Shown here: piece after piece, positions 39,693 through 48,027 of the stretch
How positions within the stretch are numbered: position 1 is the first letter of the stretch
Layout of the letters: every line of letters starts with the position of its first letter
Assembly: GCA_044359955.1 (NCBI GenBank)
Contig: JBIKLF010000006.1
Location: forward strand, 1 to 64,000
Direction of reading: 5' to 3'
Source of the DNA: JACTMZ01 sp044359955
Lineage (GTDB): Bacteria > Verrucomicrobiota > Verrucomicrobiia > Chthoniobacterales > JACTMZ01
DNA length: 64,000 bases
Made by a program: the position numbers and the translations under genes
Notes under the pieces: generated by a model
What the model saw: only the letters and a program-made list of their open reading frames with translations
Databases searched by the model: none
Told to the model about the DNA's origin: nothing

Positions 39693-40777
39693 GCACCGGC
39701 CCGCTCATCGAAGTCCCGGTCGCCATCCCCGGCCAGACCTGCCGCGTGCTCGTCGGCCCCGGCCTCCTGGCCCGCACCGGAGAGCTGGCGCGCGACTGCG
39801 GATTGCGCGGCACGGCCGCCGTCATCACCGACGAAAATGTCGCACCTCTCCACAGTGCGGCCGTGCGGAAATCCCTCGAGGCAGCGGGCCTCCAAGCCGT
39901 CCTCCTCACCGTCCCGGCCGGAGAAAAATCCAAGTGCCTCGCCACGGCCGAAGACCTCTGCGATGGCATGATTGAGGCCGGACTCGATCGCGGTTCCTTT
40001 GTGGTCGCCCTCGGCGGGGGCGTGGTGGGCGACCTGGCCGGCTTCGTTGCCGCCATTTACCAGCGCGGCCTGCCATTCGTGCAAATCCCCACGACGATCG
40101 TGGCCCAGGTCGACAGTTCGATCGGCGGCAAAACCGGGGTCAATGCCCGCGCCGGCAAAAATCTCATCGGCGCTTTCCACCAACCGCGCCTCGTGCTGGC
40201 CGACACCACCACGCTGGCCACCCTGCCCGATCGTGCCTACCGCGAAGGTTTTGCCGAAGTGATCAAACACGGCGTCATCCGCGACGCCGCCCTGCTCGAC
40301 GAACTCGACCCCGCCACCCCACGCGAAAATCTCGCCCCGCTCATCGCCCGCAACATCGCGATCAAAGCCGCCCTCGTGGCCGAGGACGAACACGAGCAAA
40401 CCGGCCAGCGCGCCCTGCTCAACTTCGGCCACACCATCGCCCACGCCATCGAAAATGTGGCCGGCTACGGACGATTCCTGCACGGCGAAGCGGTTAGTCT
40501 CGGAATGGCCGCGGCCTTGGAAATTTCCCAACACAAAGCCGGGCTGTCCGCCGAGGATGCCGCCCGCGTGCGCGAAAAGCTCGCCGCCTTCGGACTGCCC
40601 CTCACCCTGCCGGACGATCTCGGTGCGGACGCCCTCATCGCCGCCGCCCGCCGCGACAAAAAGTTCGCCGCAGGCCAGATCCGCTACGTCGTCGTGCCCC
40701 ATCTGGGCGAAGCCTTCGTCGCGGAGGATGTGACCGAAGACGATCTCCGCGCCGCGCTGCAAGCGCTGCGCGCCTGA
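39689..40777 (+). CDS. aroB: 3-dehydroquinate synthase
   Basis: Second step of the shikimate pathway: DAHP to 3-dehydroquinate, NAD+- and Zn-dependent, cytoplasmic. The 362-residue length is normal. Conserved blocks: ALGGGVVGDLAGFVAAIYQRGLPFVQIPTTIVAQVDSSIGGKTGVN (about 104-149), GKNLIGAFHQPRLVLAD, FAEVIKHGVIRD, and the zinc site residues in LNFGHTIAHAIE (about 246-257) and FLHGEAVSLGM. The GTG start at 39689 overlaps the ppgK stop; the long upstream frame is antisense-like shadow of ppgK. The two genes form an operon. Confidence 0.95.
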   Translation: MSTGPLIEVPVAIPGQTCRVLVGPGLLARTGELARDCGLRGTAAVITDENVAPLHSAAVRKSLEAAGLQAVLLTVPAGEKSKCLATAEDLCDGMIEAGLDRGSFVVALGGGVVGDLAGFVAAIYQRGLPFVQIPTTIVAQVDSSIGGKTGVNARAGKNLIGAFHQPRLVLADTTTLATLPDRAYREGFAEVIKHGVIRDAALLDELDPATPRENLAPLIARNIAIKAALVAEDEHEQTGQRALLNFGHTIAHAIENVAGYGRFLHGEAVSLGMAAALEISQHKAGLSAEDAARVREKLAAFGLPLTLPDDLGADALIAAARRDKKFAAGQIRYVVVPHLGEAFVAEDVTEDDLRAALQALRA

Positions 40778-41056
40778 AGCAGGGAGTTGGCAGTATTCAG
40801 TTGGCCGTGTTCAGTTTGTAGCAGCGGTCCATGACCGCCGGATGCGTTGCTAAAAACTGAATCACCGAAAACTGAAAACTCTGCACCAACGGCACGCCTC
40901 TCTCAATCCGCACCAGGTAGGGCGCGGCGTCCCCGACGCGCCGGGCACCTTTGTTTCCAGGCACACGGCAGATCAGCGACGCCCCGCCCCACCCGGGAGG
41001 CCACCTTTGCCGCGAGGCGGGAAAAGGAGCGGACGAGCGGGCCGCGCTCCCCTACC
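40778..41056. repeat. repeat block feeding into the hemW start
   Basis: GTAGCAGCGGTCCATGACCGCCGG (40817-40840); AAAACTGAATCACCGAAAAC ... CTCTGCACCAACGGC (40853-40893), which is repeated almost exactly at 41068-41108 inside the hemW 5' end; a family B-like palindrome GGTAGGGCGCGGCGTCC...GCGCC (40916-40951) and its mate CGGACGAGCGGGCCGCGCTCCCCTACC (41030-41056). Confidence 0.65.
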
Positions 41057-42208
41057 ATGCCGCTCTTGCTGAAAACTGAATCACCGAAAACTGAAAACTC
41101 TGCGCCAACGGCGCAGAAAGCCCTCCATCTCTACATCCACATCCCGTTCTGCCTGCAAATCTGCCCTTACTGCAGTTTTTACAAGGACCTTGCGGGACCG
41201 GGGAAAGCCGACCCGTTGGTCGATGCCGTGGTGCGCGAGGCGGAACGGTTCGCTCAAGGAGTCGCCCCGCGCACCATCTTCATCGGCGGCGGCACCCCGA
41301 CCGCGCTTTCCGTCTCGCAACTCAAACGGCTTTTCGACGGTCTGCGGCGGCCCATGGATTTCACCCGGGTCGAGGAATTCACCATCGAGATGAATCCGGC
41401 CACCGTGACGACACGCAAGGCGGAATTGCTCCGCGGCTTCGGCGTCAATCGTGTGAGCATGGGCGTGCAATCGTGGGACCCTCACCTGCTCAAACTGCTC
41501 GGACGCGTCCATGATGCGGAGCAGGTCCGGCGATCATTCGCCATCTTGCGCCGCGCCGGATTCGACAACCTCAACCTCGACCTCATCTACGGCGTGCCGG
41601 GCCAGACACTTGCGCAGTGGGAGGAAAGCATCCGATGCACGGTCGCGCTCCAGCCGGAGCACATTTCGTCCTACTGCCTGACCTACGAGGAGGATACCGA
41701 GTTCTTCGCACGCCTGGCCCGCGGGGAATTCACCGAGGATGCGGAAAGCGAGGCCGGCTTTTTCGAGCGTGGCTCCGCCCTGCTGCGCGAGGCCGGCTAC
41801 GGGCAATACGAAATCTCCAACTACGCCCGACCCGGCCGCGAATGCCGTCACAACCTCGCCTACTGGGAAGGTGCGGACTACCTCGGGCTCGGACCGAGCG
41901 CCTGGTCGACCATCGGCGACCGCCGCTGGCAGAACGTGCCCGACACCGCGGCCTACGTCCGCGCCGTGCAAGCGGGTGTGCGTCCGCTCCGCAACGAGGA
42001 AATCCTGCCGCCGGCCACGCGCGAGGCGGAGAAAATCGCGTTCGGGCTGCGCATGAATGCCGGCATCGATCCGGCCCGGCTGACGGCACGGCGCGATCTC
42101 GTCACCGGATTGCGCGAGGAAGGCTTGCTCGAAGACCATGGCCCGCGGGTGCGACTGACCGAACGCGGACGCCTCCTCGCCGACGAGATCGCCGCCGAGT
42201 TGATGTAG
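41057..42208 (+). CDS. hemW: radical SAM heme chaperone HemW (coproporphyrinogen III oxidase-like)
   Basis: HemW proteins bind heme and a 4Fe-4S cluster and deliver heme to target proteins; they resemble HemN but do not oxidise coproporphyrinogen. The radical SAM motif is IHIPFCLQICPYCSF (C-x3-C-x2-C, about 26-40). GGGTPTALS, EMNPATVT, GVNRVSMGVQSW, NLDLIYGVPGQT and YEISNYARPGRECRHNLAYW follow in order; the last is the HemW block. The protein is 383 residues. The first 22 residues (MPLLLKTESPKTENSAPTAQKA) are encoded by a dispersed repeat, and no other ATG, GTG or TTG lies between it and the conserved core except TTG 41066, so the repeat must contain the start. Confidence 0.93.
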   Translation: MPLLLKTESPKTENSAPTAQKALHLYIHIPFCLQICPYCSFYKDLAGPGKADPLVDAVVREAERFAQGVAPRTIFIGGGTPTALSVSQLKRLFDGLRRPMDFTRVEEFTIEMNPATVTTRKAELLRGFGVNRVSMGVQSWDPHLLKLLGRVHDAEQVRRSFAILRRAGFDNLNLDLIYGVPGQTLAQWEESIRCTVALQPEHISSYCLTYEEDTEFFARLARGEFTEDAESEAGFFERGSALLREAGYGQYEISNYARPGRECRHNLAYWEGADYLGLGPSAWSTIGDRRWQNVPDTAAYVRAVQAGVRPLRNEEILPPATREAEKIAFGLRMNAGIDPARLTARRDLVTGLREEGLLEDHGPRVRLTERGRLLADEIAAELM

Positions 42209-42223
42209 CAACGCCGCCCGGCG

Positions 42224-42352
42224 TTTTGGAGTGCGGTGGCAAAGCCACCGCTTTTTTTGCGTGGAAACCCCAAATCTTGCCGCAGCCCGCACCGCACCGC
42301 GAGCCCCCTCACAAAAAACGAAAAGCGCCGTCCAGCCGGCGCACTCCAAAAG
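42224..42352. repeat. pair of family A repeats
   Basis: TTTTGGAGTGCGGTGGCAAA...CCACCGC (42224-42254) and, inverted, AAAAGCGCCGTCCAGCCGGC...ACTCCAAAA (42321-42352), separated by 64 bp. Confidence 0.75.
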
Positions 42353-42356
42353 CCAA

Positions 42357-42382
42357 AAGGGCGTCCCTCGCGGGACGCCCTT
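42357..42382 (-). terminator. terminator of the RRM-protein gene
   Basis: AAGGGCGTCCC-TCGC-GGGACGCCCTT, perfect 11-bp stem with 4-base loop, 24 bp after the stop of the minus-strand gene; T-run follows on the minus strand. Confidence 0.85.
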
Positions 42383-42406
42383 GGTGAATTGCTGGTGCGA
42401 GTCGGC

Positions 42407-42841
42407 TTAGTAGCCGCCGCGGTCGCTGCCACGGTCGCGGTATCCACCGCCACCGCCGCCACCGCCACGGTATCCGCCGCCGCCACCGCCGCCGCTACGG
42501 CCTCCGCCGCCGCCGCCGCGATAGCCACCGCCACCGCCACCACCGCCACCGCCGCGGTATCCGCCGCCACCACCGCCGCCTTGCGGACGGTCTTCACGGG
42601 GACGCGCTTCGTTGACTTGGATGGAACGGCCGTCCATGTCCTGGCCATGGAACTTGCCGACGGCCGCATTGGCTTCTTCGTCGCTTGAGAAGGTGACAAA
42701 ACCGAAACCGCGCGAGCGGCCGGTCTGACGATCGACGGCAATCATGACGTCAGTCACGGTGCCACATTGTCCGAAGGCGTCGCGCAGCGAGTCTTCGGTG
42801 GTGCTGAAGGGGAGATTCCCCACATAGAGTTTGTTACCCAT
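42407..42841 (-). CDS. glycine-rich RNA-binding protein with one RRM
   Basis: A 144-residue RNA-binding protein. The RRM occupies residues 3-80 with RNP2 KLYVGNLPF (about 4-12) and RNP1 RGFGFVTF (about 44-51), aromatic residues intact. From residue 86 to the end it is an RGG-like tail of poly-glycine blocks separated by YRGG, RSGG and YRDRG. Such single-RRM glycine-rich proteins occur in cyanobacteria, Verrucomicrobia and others and are often cold-induced. The ATG at 42841 is preferred over the 13-residue longer alternative. Strong terminator downstream. The glycine tract (42410-42590) is an almost pure GGN repeat. Confidence 0.92.
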   Translation of the reverse strand: MGNKLYVGNLPFSTTEDSLRDAFGQCGTVTDVMIAVDRQTGRSRGFGFVTFSSDEEANAAVGKFHGQDMDGRSIQVNEARPREDRPQGGGGGGGYRGGGGGGGGGGYRGGGGGGRSGGGGGGGYRGGGGGGGGYRDRGSDRGGY

Positions 42842-43030
42842 ACTATTATCTTTCTGTTGTGTTTTACTGCCAGGCTCCAAGCCGTCCGGTGCCTGCGCAG
42901 GATCCCACGAACGTTAACTCAACCCGGGGGTGCGCTTTCTGACCTGAACTTGTCGACTGTCGGGTATGAGGATCGTCCGAACTACCCAAAGCGCAAGCGA
43001 AATCGCGTCCGAGGACGGCATCGTTCCGGT

Positions 43031-44104
43031 TCAGTCCCCCGCCCCGTCTCCGAAATGCTTGCGCGGCATCAGGTAGCGCGCCACATAGTCCTGCACCGCC
43101 TCCGGCAGCGCCCTCACTCCCCCCTCGTAACCGGTCGACTTCAGCTTGGTGATATCCGCCTGCGTGAAATATTGATATTGGCTCCTCAGCGCCTCGGGCA
43201 TTTCGATGAATTCAATGCGCGCCTCCCGCCCCATCGCCTCGAAAATCGGGTGCACCAAGTCGAGCCACGTGTGCGCCTGGCCCGATCCAATGTTGAACAA
43301 CCCGCCGGCCTTCCGCATCGCCGCCAAGTGCAGGGTCATGGCCACCGCATCTTTGACATAAAGAAAATCCCGCAGCTGCCCGCCGTCCGCGTAATCCGCA
43401 TGGTAGCTCTTGAACAACTGCACCTGCCCCGTCTCCTCGATCTGCCGCCAGGCCTTGCTCACCACACTGCGCATCTCGCCCTTGTGCTCCTCGTTCGGGC
43501 CGAAAATATTGAAATATTTCAGCCCGACCATCCGCCGCAGATACCCCTCGCGCTGCGCGTGAAGATCGAAAAGCTGCTTCGAATACCCGTAGGCATTCAG
43601 CGGGCGCCAGGCGGACAAATCATCGGACAAATCATCCATCCCGGCCGCACCATCCCCGTAGGTCGCCGCCGAGGACGCATAAACAAAACGCGCGCCGCGC
43701 CCCAAGGCCCACTCGGCCAACTGACGCGTGCAGCCGAAATTGTTCCGCAGCAAATAGTCCGCATCCCGCTCCGTGGTCGAAGAACACGCCCCCAGGTGGA
43801 ACACATGGGTGAATTCGCCGAAGGCCCCCGCCTTGTCCGCCAACCGGTCGTAAAATTCGTCCGCCTCGACAAATTCCTCGAAACGCAAGGGCGCAAGATT
43901 CCGCCACTTCTCGTCGCTCTCGAGTTGATCCACCACAACCACCCGGTCCGTCCCGTGCCAACGATTCAACGCCCCGACAAGCACGCTCCCGATGAAACCC
44001 GCCCCGCCCGTCACCAAAAAACGATCCTTGCCCGAGAACGCCGCCTTTGGCGCACTCCCGCCTTTCGAAGATTTCTTTTTCGCCGGTTGTTTCGTCTTGC
44101 CCAT
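43031..44104 (-). CDS. hldD: ADP-L-glycero-D-manno-heptose-6-epimerase
   Basis: Epimerises ADP-D-glycero- to ADP-L-glycero-manno-heptose for LPS inner core; cytoplasmic extended SDR. FLVTGGAGFIGSVLVGALN is the NAD(P)-binding motif (about 29-47), LGACSSTTERDADYLLRNNF is the HldD-specific block, SSAATYGDG and AYGYSKQLFD give the active-site Tyr-x3-Lys, and KYFNIFGPNEEHKGEM the substrate loop. The 357-residue protein carries a lysine-rich, probably disordered N-terminal extension of about 27 residues (GKTKQPAKKKSSKGG). ATG 44104 chosen because the longer frame is antisense to recJ. Heptose supports LPS and hence a Gram-negative envelope. Divergent from recJ by 86 bp. Confidence 0.94.
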   Translation of the reverse strand: MGKTKQPAKKKSSKGGSAPKAAFSGKDRFLVTGGAGFIGSVLVGALNRWHGTDRVVVVDQLESDEKWRNLAPLRFEEFVEADEFYDRLADKAGAFGEFTHVFHLGACSSTTERDADYLLRNNFGCTRQLAEWALGRGARFVYASSAATYGDGAAGMDDLSDDLSAWRPLNAYGYSKQLFDLHAQREGYLRRMVGLKYFNIFGPNEEHKGEMRSVVSKAWRQIEETGQVQLFKSYHADYADGGQLRDFLYVKDAVAMTLHLAAMRKAGGLFNIGSGQAHTWLDLVHPIFEAMGREARIEFIEMPEALRSQYQYFTQADITKLKSTGYEGGVRALPEAVQDYVARYLMPRKHFGDGAGD

Positions 44105-44190
44105 GCGGACCCCATCGTAATCACCGCACACCCCCGCGGGCAAATCCCTTCGCATTGCCACACCGCCACGCCCGCCGTAACATTCCGACC

Positions 44191-45927
44191 ATGCTGTCAC
44201 CCCGCTGGGAAACCCGGGATCCCGCGGATCCAATCATCGCGCAGACTCTGGTCCGCGAACTCGGCATCTCCGCACTCCTCGCCGCACTCCTCACCTCGCG
44301 TGATATCACCGACCCCGGTGAAGCGGACCACTTCCTCCACCCCCGCCTCGCCTCCCTCCCCGATCCGCTGGCCACGCCCGGACTCGAAGCCGCCGCCCGG
44401 CGCCTCGCCCTCGCCGTGGAACGCGGGGAAAATGTCGTCCTTTACGGCGACTATGACGTCGATGGCGTGACCTCCCTCGCCATCATGCACCGCTTTCTGG
44501 CCGCGCTCGGACTCGAGGCCGGCTGGTTCCTCCCGCTGCGCGAATCCGAAGGCTACGGGCTGAGCCGCGACGGACTCGATCGCGTCTTCGCCTCCCGCTC
44601 GCCCACCCTCCTTGTCGCCCTCGACTGCGGCACCGGTTCACATGAAGAAGCCGCCTGGCTCGCCGCACGCGGCGTCGACCTCGTCATCATCGACCACCAC
44701 GAACCGAAACACGGCGCCGCCCCCTGCACCGCACTGGTCAATCCCAAGGCCCTCGGCGGCAACACCGACCTCTGCACCGCCGCACTCGTCTTCAAAGTCT
44801 GCCACGGCATCCAAAAAGTCAGCGGACGCCGCGAGCCCGACCTCCGCGACTTCCTCGACCTCGCCGCCATGGGCACGATCTGCGACCTCGCCCCGCTGCG
44901 CGGCGAAAACCGCGTCATCGTCCGCCACGGCCTGGCCCGGCTCAGCGCGACCAAATGGGAAGGACTCCGCGCCCTCATGGAAATTTCCTCCGTCATGCCG
45001 CCCGTTATCACCACCGCCGAAGTCGGGTTCCGCCTCGGGCCCCGCCTCAACGCGGCCGGACGTCTCAACACCGCCGAAGCCGCACTCAAGCTGCTCCTCA
45101 CCGAAGATCCCGCCGAAGCGCGGCGCCTCGCCCGCGAACTCGACGTCTGCAACCGCGAACGCCAGGACCTCGAACAGCACGTCCTCGAAGCCGCCTTCGC
45201 TTCGCTGGAAAAAGATTTCGACCCCGACCGCGATTGCGCCATCGTCGTGGGCGGCGAAGGCTGGCATGCCGGCGTGGTCGGCATCGTCGCCTCCCGCCTC
45301 TGCCGCAAATACCACCGCCCCGCCATCGTCGTCGGCTTCGACGAGAAGGGCGAAGGCCACGGCAGCGGACGCAGCATCGACGCCCTCTCCCTCATCGAAA
45401 CCCTCGGCGACTGCGCCGACTTGCTCGGCCCCTTTGGCGGACACCACATGGCCGCCGGCCTAAGCATCACGCGGGAAAACTTCGCCGACTTCCGGGATAA
45501 ATTCACCTCCGCCGCCGCGCGCCGTCTGCAGCCGCAGGACCTCGTTCCCCGCATCCGACTCGACGCCCGCATCGACGTCGCTGATCTGGAACACGCGCAC
45601 CTCGAAGAATTGTCCCTCCTCGAACCCTGCGGCATGGGCAACCCCGCCCCGCTCTTCTACGCCCGCGCCGTCGCCCCCGTGCACGGCCCCGACGTGCTCA
45701 AAGAAAAACACGTGCGCTTCCGGGTTCGCGGACGCGAAGAACTCCTCGCCGCCATTTATTTCAACGGCGCCCGCGACGATTTCCCCCGCGCCCCGTGGGA
45801 CGTCGCCTTCAAACTCGTCCGCAACGAATACCGCCAGCGTATCAGCCTCCAACTCGAAGTCCAACACCTCCGCCCCGCCGAAAACGGCGAAGCCACCCCC
45901 AGCCCCGCCTCCGCCCCGGCCAGGTAG
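44191..45927 (+). CDS. recJ: single-stranded-DNA-specific exonuclease RecJ
   Basis: 5'-3' exonuclease on single-stranded DNA in recombination and mismatch repair. The 578-residue protein has the DHH-family motifs: VVLYGDYDVDGVTSLAI (motif I), LVALDCGTGS (motif II), LVIIDHHEPK (motif III, DHH), FLDLAAMGTICDLAPL (motif IV), FRLGPRLNAAGRL (V) and in the DHHA1 part CADLLGPFGGHHMAAGLSI (GGHxxAAG). The C-terminal OB-fold domain ends normally. ATG 44191 is the start; the longer frame is antisense to hldD. The stop TAG lies in a family B-like repeat. Confidence 0.95.
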   Translation: MLSPRWETRDPADPIIAQTLVRELGISALLAALLTSRDITDPGEADHFLHPRLASLPDPLATPGLEAAARRLALAVERGENVVLYGDYDVDGVTSLAIMHRFLAALGLEAGWFLPLRESEGYGLSRDGLDRVFASRSPTLLVALDCGTGSHEEAAWLAARGVDLVIIDHHEPKHGAAPCTALVNPKALGGNTDLCTAALVFKVCHGIQKVSGRREPDLRDFLDLAAMGTICDLAPLRGENRVIVRHGLARLSATKWEGLRALMEISSVMPPVITTAEVGFRLGPRLNAAGRLNTAEAALKLLLTEDPAEARRLARELDVCNRERQDLEQHVLEAAFASLEKDFDPDRDCAIVVGGEGWHAGVVGIVASRLCRKYHRPAIVVGFDEKGEGHGSGRSIDALSLIETLGDCADLLGPFGGHHMAAGLSITRENFADFRDKFTSAAARRLQPQDLVPRIRLDARIDVADLEHAHLEELSLLEPCGMGNPAPLFYARAVAPVHGPDVLKEKHVRFRVRGREELLAAIYFNGARDDFPRAPWDVAFKLVRNEYRQRISLQLEVQHLRPAENGEATPSPASAPAR

Positions 45928-45953
45928 AGCGCGGCGTCCCCGACGCGCCGGGA
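45921..45953. repeat. family B-type hairpin at recJ 3' end
   Basis: CAGGTAGAGCGCGGCGTCCC-CGACGCGCCGGGAAC; GGCGTC/GACGCC-like arms. It supplies the recJ TAG stop. The same unit is at 40914-40951. Confidence 0.65.
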
Positions 45954-46110
45954 ACATTTCCCCTCGTCCGCGCAGCAAGCAGCGCCACCTCAACCCGCCG
46001 CCTTCCGGAAATTTTCCACCACCAACCGCGCCGCATCCCGGCACCACACGCCCCGACCGAATCACATTGCCAACCCGCACAAGGAATGCTTTAGTCTCGG
46101 TTCGTTTTCA

Positions 46111-46183
46111 GGGGTCATAGCTCAGTTGGTAGAGCGCCTCAATGGCATTGAGGAGGTCTGGGGTTCGAATCCCCATGGCTCCA
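46111..46183 (+). tRNA. tRNA-Ala (anticodon GGC)
   Basis: 73 nt, standard cloverleaf. Acceptor GGGGTCA pairs with TGGCTCC (two G-T pairs); D-arm GCTC-AGTTGGTA-GAGC; anticodon stem CCTCA/TGAGG with loop ATGGCAT giving anticodon GGC (codon GCC, plus GCT by wobble); T-arm CTGGGG-TTCGAAT-CCCCA with GTTCGAATC. Discriminator A; CCA is not encoded. Solitary, 183 bp after recJ. Confidence 0.95.
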
Positions 46184-46685
46184 CTCCCCCGACGCCCCCT
46201 TCCCTCCAGTCGCTCTCCGCCCCTTGTCACGCCGACCACCGGCGCGGATGGCCGCGCGGGGGAGCCGGCTGTAGCAGAAGCAAATGTTCGTTCAGAAGGT
46301 AGGGACGAGCGGCCCGCTCGTCCGATCCCCAACAAACGGACGCGCGAGCCGCGCGTCCCTACCTCAGCCGGAACCATGCAAAACATTCTGCCCTTTCCGG
46401 CACTGCCACAGAGACGCACCTGGGCGAAAGTTGACTAACTATTTGGTGAGCGAGTTGGCACGTGGCCAAGGGGCGCGGGCGTTCCGCCCGTCACGATCCG
46501 ACAACACGGCCGGGACGGCTATGCCCCCTGGAAAAACCGAGCCAAGCCGTGCTTTTATTGCGTCTTCAACTGCATGGATACGGCTGAGCCGCTTGGTCCC
46601 AGAAGCGGGAAGCGTCGCGTTCATCCTTCTCTTGGAGACCGGCATTGCTGTCATGCTGCAATGCCGCAATACGAGAGACACCAGG
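46184..46685. repeat. repeat block after tRNA-Ala
   Basis: No gene. A family B hairpin (46298-46363) with the flank AAATGTTCGTTCAGAAGG shared with 48717-48731 in inverse, then an inverted composite family D unit (about 46470-46600: GGGGCGCGGGCGTTCCGCCC, CCCCCTGGAAAAACCGAGCC, TGCTTTTATTGCGTCTTC). Confidence 0.65.
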
Positions 46686-47939
46686 TTAATCGACCGCCGC
46701 AATCTTCTCCGCCTCCTTCAAGGCCATGCCGACGACTTGATCCATGTTGTAGTAACGGTAGGTGGCCAAGCGTCCAATGAACGACACTGAAGGTGTCGTA
46801 GTGGCGGGTGACGGGTGGCTAGTGGCGAGTGAAGAGGAGAGTGACCGGATGTGGGCGGGGAACGGATCGGTTTCGGTGAGGGCTTTATATTTCTGGTAGG
46901 TCGCGGCGGAGTCGGGGGCGGGAATGGGATAGTAGGCTTCTTTGCCGGGACCGAAGTCGTCGGGGTATTCGCGGACGATGGTCGTGTTGTCGCACTGCTG
47001 TCCGGTGGCGTGTTTGATTTCGACGATGCGGGTGAACTCTTCGTCGTTCGGATAATTCACCTGCATGGCGGGCTGGTAAAAGCCCGGAGGGCTTTTGAGG
47101 GATGAAGTCTGAGAGCTGACACCTGAGTGATAGGCAGTGAGCTGCTCGGGGGTGAAGGATTCGGGCTCGAAGCGGAGGGACCGATACGGGAGGCGGCCGT
47201 GGCAGTAATCGTAGTATTCGTCGATCGGGCCGGTGTAGACGAGGTGCTTGCATTCAACCTGCGGGAGGATGTCGCGGAATTCGGTGTTGAGGAGAATCTC
47301 CAGCTTGTCGCCGCAGGCGGCGACCATTCTTTCGAACATCGCGGTGTAGCCGGCCTTGGGGATCGCTTGGAATTCCTCGCGCAGGTAGCGGTCGTCGCGG
47401 TTGGTGCGGATGGGGATGCGTCCGCAGACCGATGCATCGAGATCCTTCGGGTCACGCCGCCACTGCTTGAGTGTGTAGCCTTTGAAAAATTTCTCGTAGA
47501 GCTCCCAGCCGACCTGACTGACGATGACTTCTTCGGAGTTGGCCGGGTTTTCGATGGGGACGCGTTTTTCGGCCAGCCACACTTCCATTTCCTCCGAGGT
47601 GGAAGGGCGTCCGAGGAATTGTTCGAAGGTATTGAGGTTGATCGGGAAGTTCCAGTAACGGCCGTCGCTGTAAGAGAGGATCTGGTATTCCACCGGATGC
47701 CATTCGGTGAACTGGCTCAGGTAATCGACGATGCGCGGGGCGTTGGTGCGGAAGTAGTGCGGCCCGTAGGTGTGGACGAGGACGCCGGCTTCGTCATATT
47801 TGTCATAAGCATTGCCGCCGAGGTGGTCGCGCTTTTCGACAATGAGACACGTCTTCCCCTGCTGCGTGGTGAGGCGCTCGGCCATGGTCAGGCCGGAAAA
47901 GCCGGCACCGACGATAAGGCAGTCGATGTTGCGGAGCAT
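46686..47939 (-). CDS. glf: UDP-galactopyranose mutase
   Basis: Interconverts UDP-galactopyranose and UDP-galactofuranose, FAD-dependent, cytoplasmic; provides galactofuranose for surface polysaccharide. CLIVGAGFSGLTMAERL is the FAD-binding motif (about 6-22), then KRDHLGGNAYDKYDEAGVLVHTYGPHYFRTN, KQW in the middle, RLPYRSLRFE, and FIGRLATYRYYNMDQVV (about 390-406) of the C-terminal FAD/substrate site. Relative to the family, about 20 residues SLSSSLATSHPSPATTTPS just before VSFIGRLA are foreign and are encoded by the same kind of tandem repeat found between genes; the frame is kept. The protein is 417 residues from ATG 47939. Confidence 0.93.
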   Translation of the reverse strand: MLRNIDCLIVGAGFSGLTMAERLTTQQGKTCLIVEKRDHLGGNAYDKYDEAGVLVHTYGPHYFRTNAPRIVDYLSQFTEWHPVEYQILSYSDGRYWNFPINLNTFEQFLGRPSTSEEMEVWLAEKRVPIENPANSEEVIVSQVGWELYEKFFKGYTLKQWRRDPKDLDASVCGRIPIRTNRDDRYLREEFQAIPKAGYTAMFERMVAACGDKLEILLNTEFRDILPQVECKHLVYTGPIDEYYDYCHGRLPYRSLRFEPESFTPEQLTAYHSGVSSQTSSLKSPPGFYQPAMQVNYPNDEEFTRIVEIKHATGQQCDNTTIVREYPDDFGPGKEAYYPIPAPDSAATYQKYKALTETDPFPAHIRSLSSSLATSHPSPATTTPSVSFIGRLATYRYYNMDQVVGMALKEAEKIAAVD

Positions 47940-48020
47940 GGAGCGGGGAGCGTGGAGCATGGTGCGGGCCGGCGGGGCCGGCTGTGACGTGTGACGTGTG
48001 GCGTGTGACGTGTGACGAGC
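47940..48020. repeat. CGTGTGACGTGTGACG tandem repeat
   Basis: GCTGTGACGTGTGACGTGTGGCGTGTGACGTGTGACGAG: inverse orientation of the 9318/33780 family, upstream of glf. Confidence 0.65.
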
Positions 48021-48027
48021 CCGAATG

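Noticed and set aside
42410..42590. Regular short repeats resembling a CRISPR array
   Set aside because: They encode the glycine-rich tail of the RRM protein; no spacers, and unit length is 3-12 bases.
46900..47940. Frameshift or pseudogene call for glf because of odd residues
   Set aside because: The inserted segment is in frame and the motifs before and after it are intact, so it is treated as an insertion in an otherwise complete gene.
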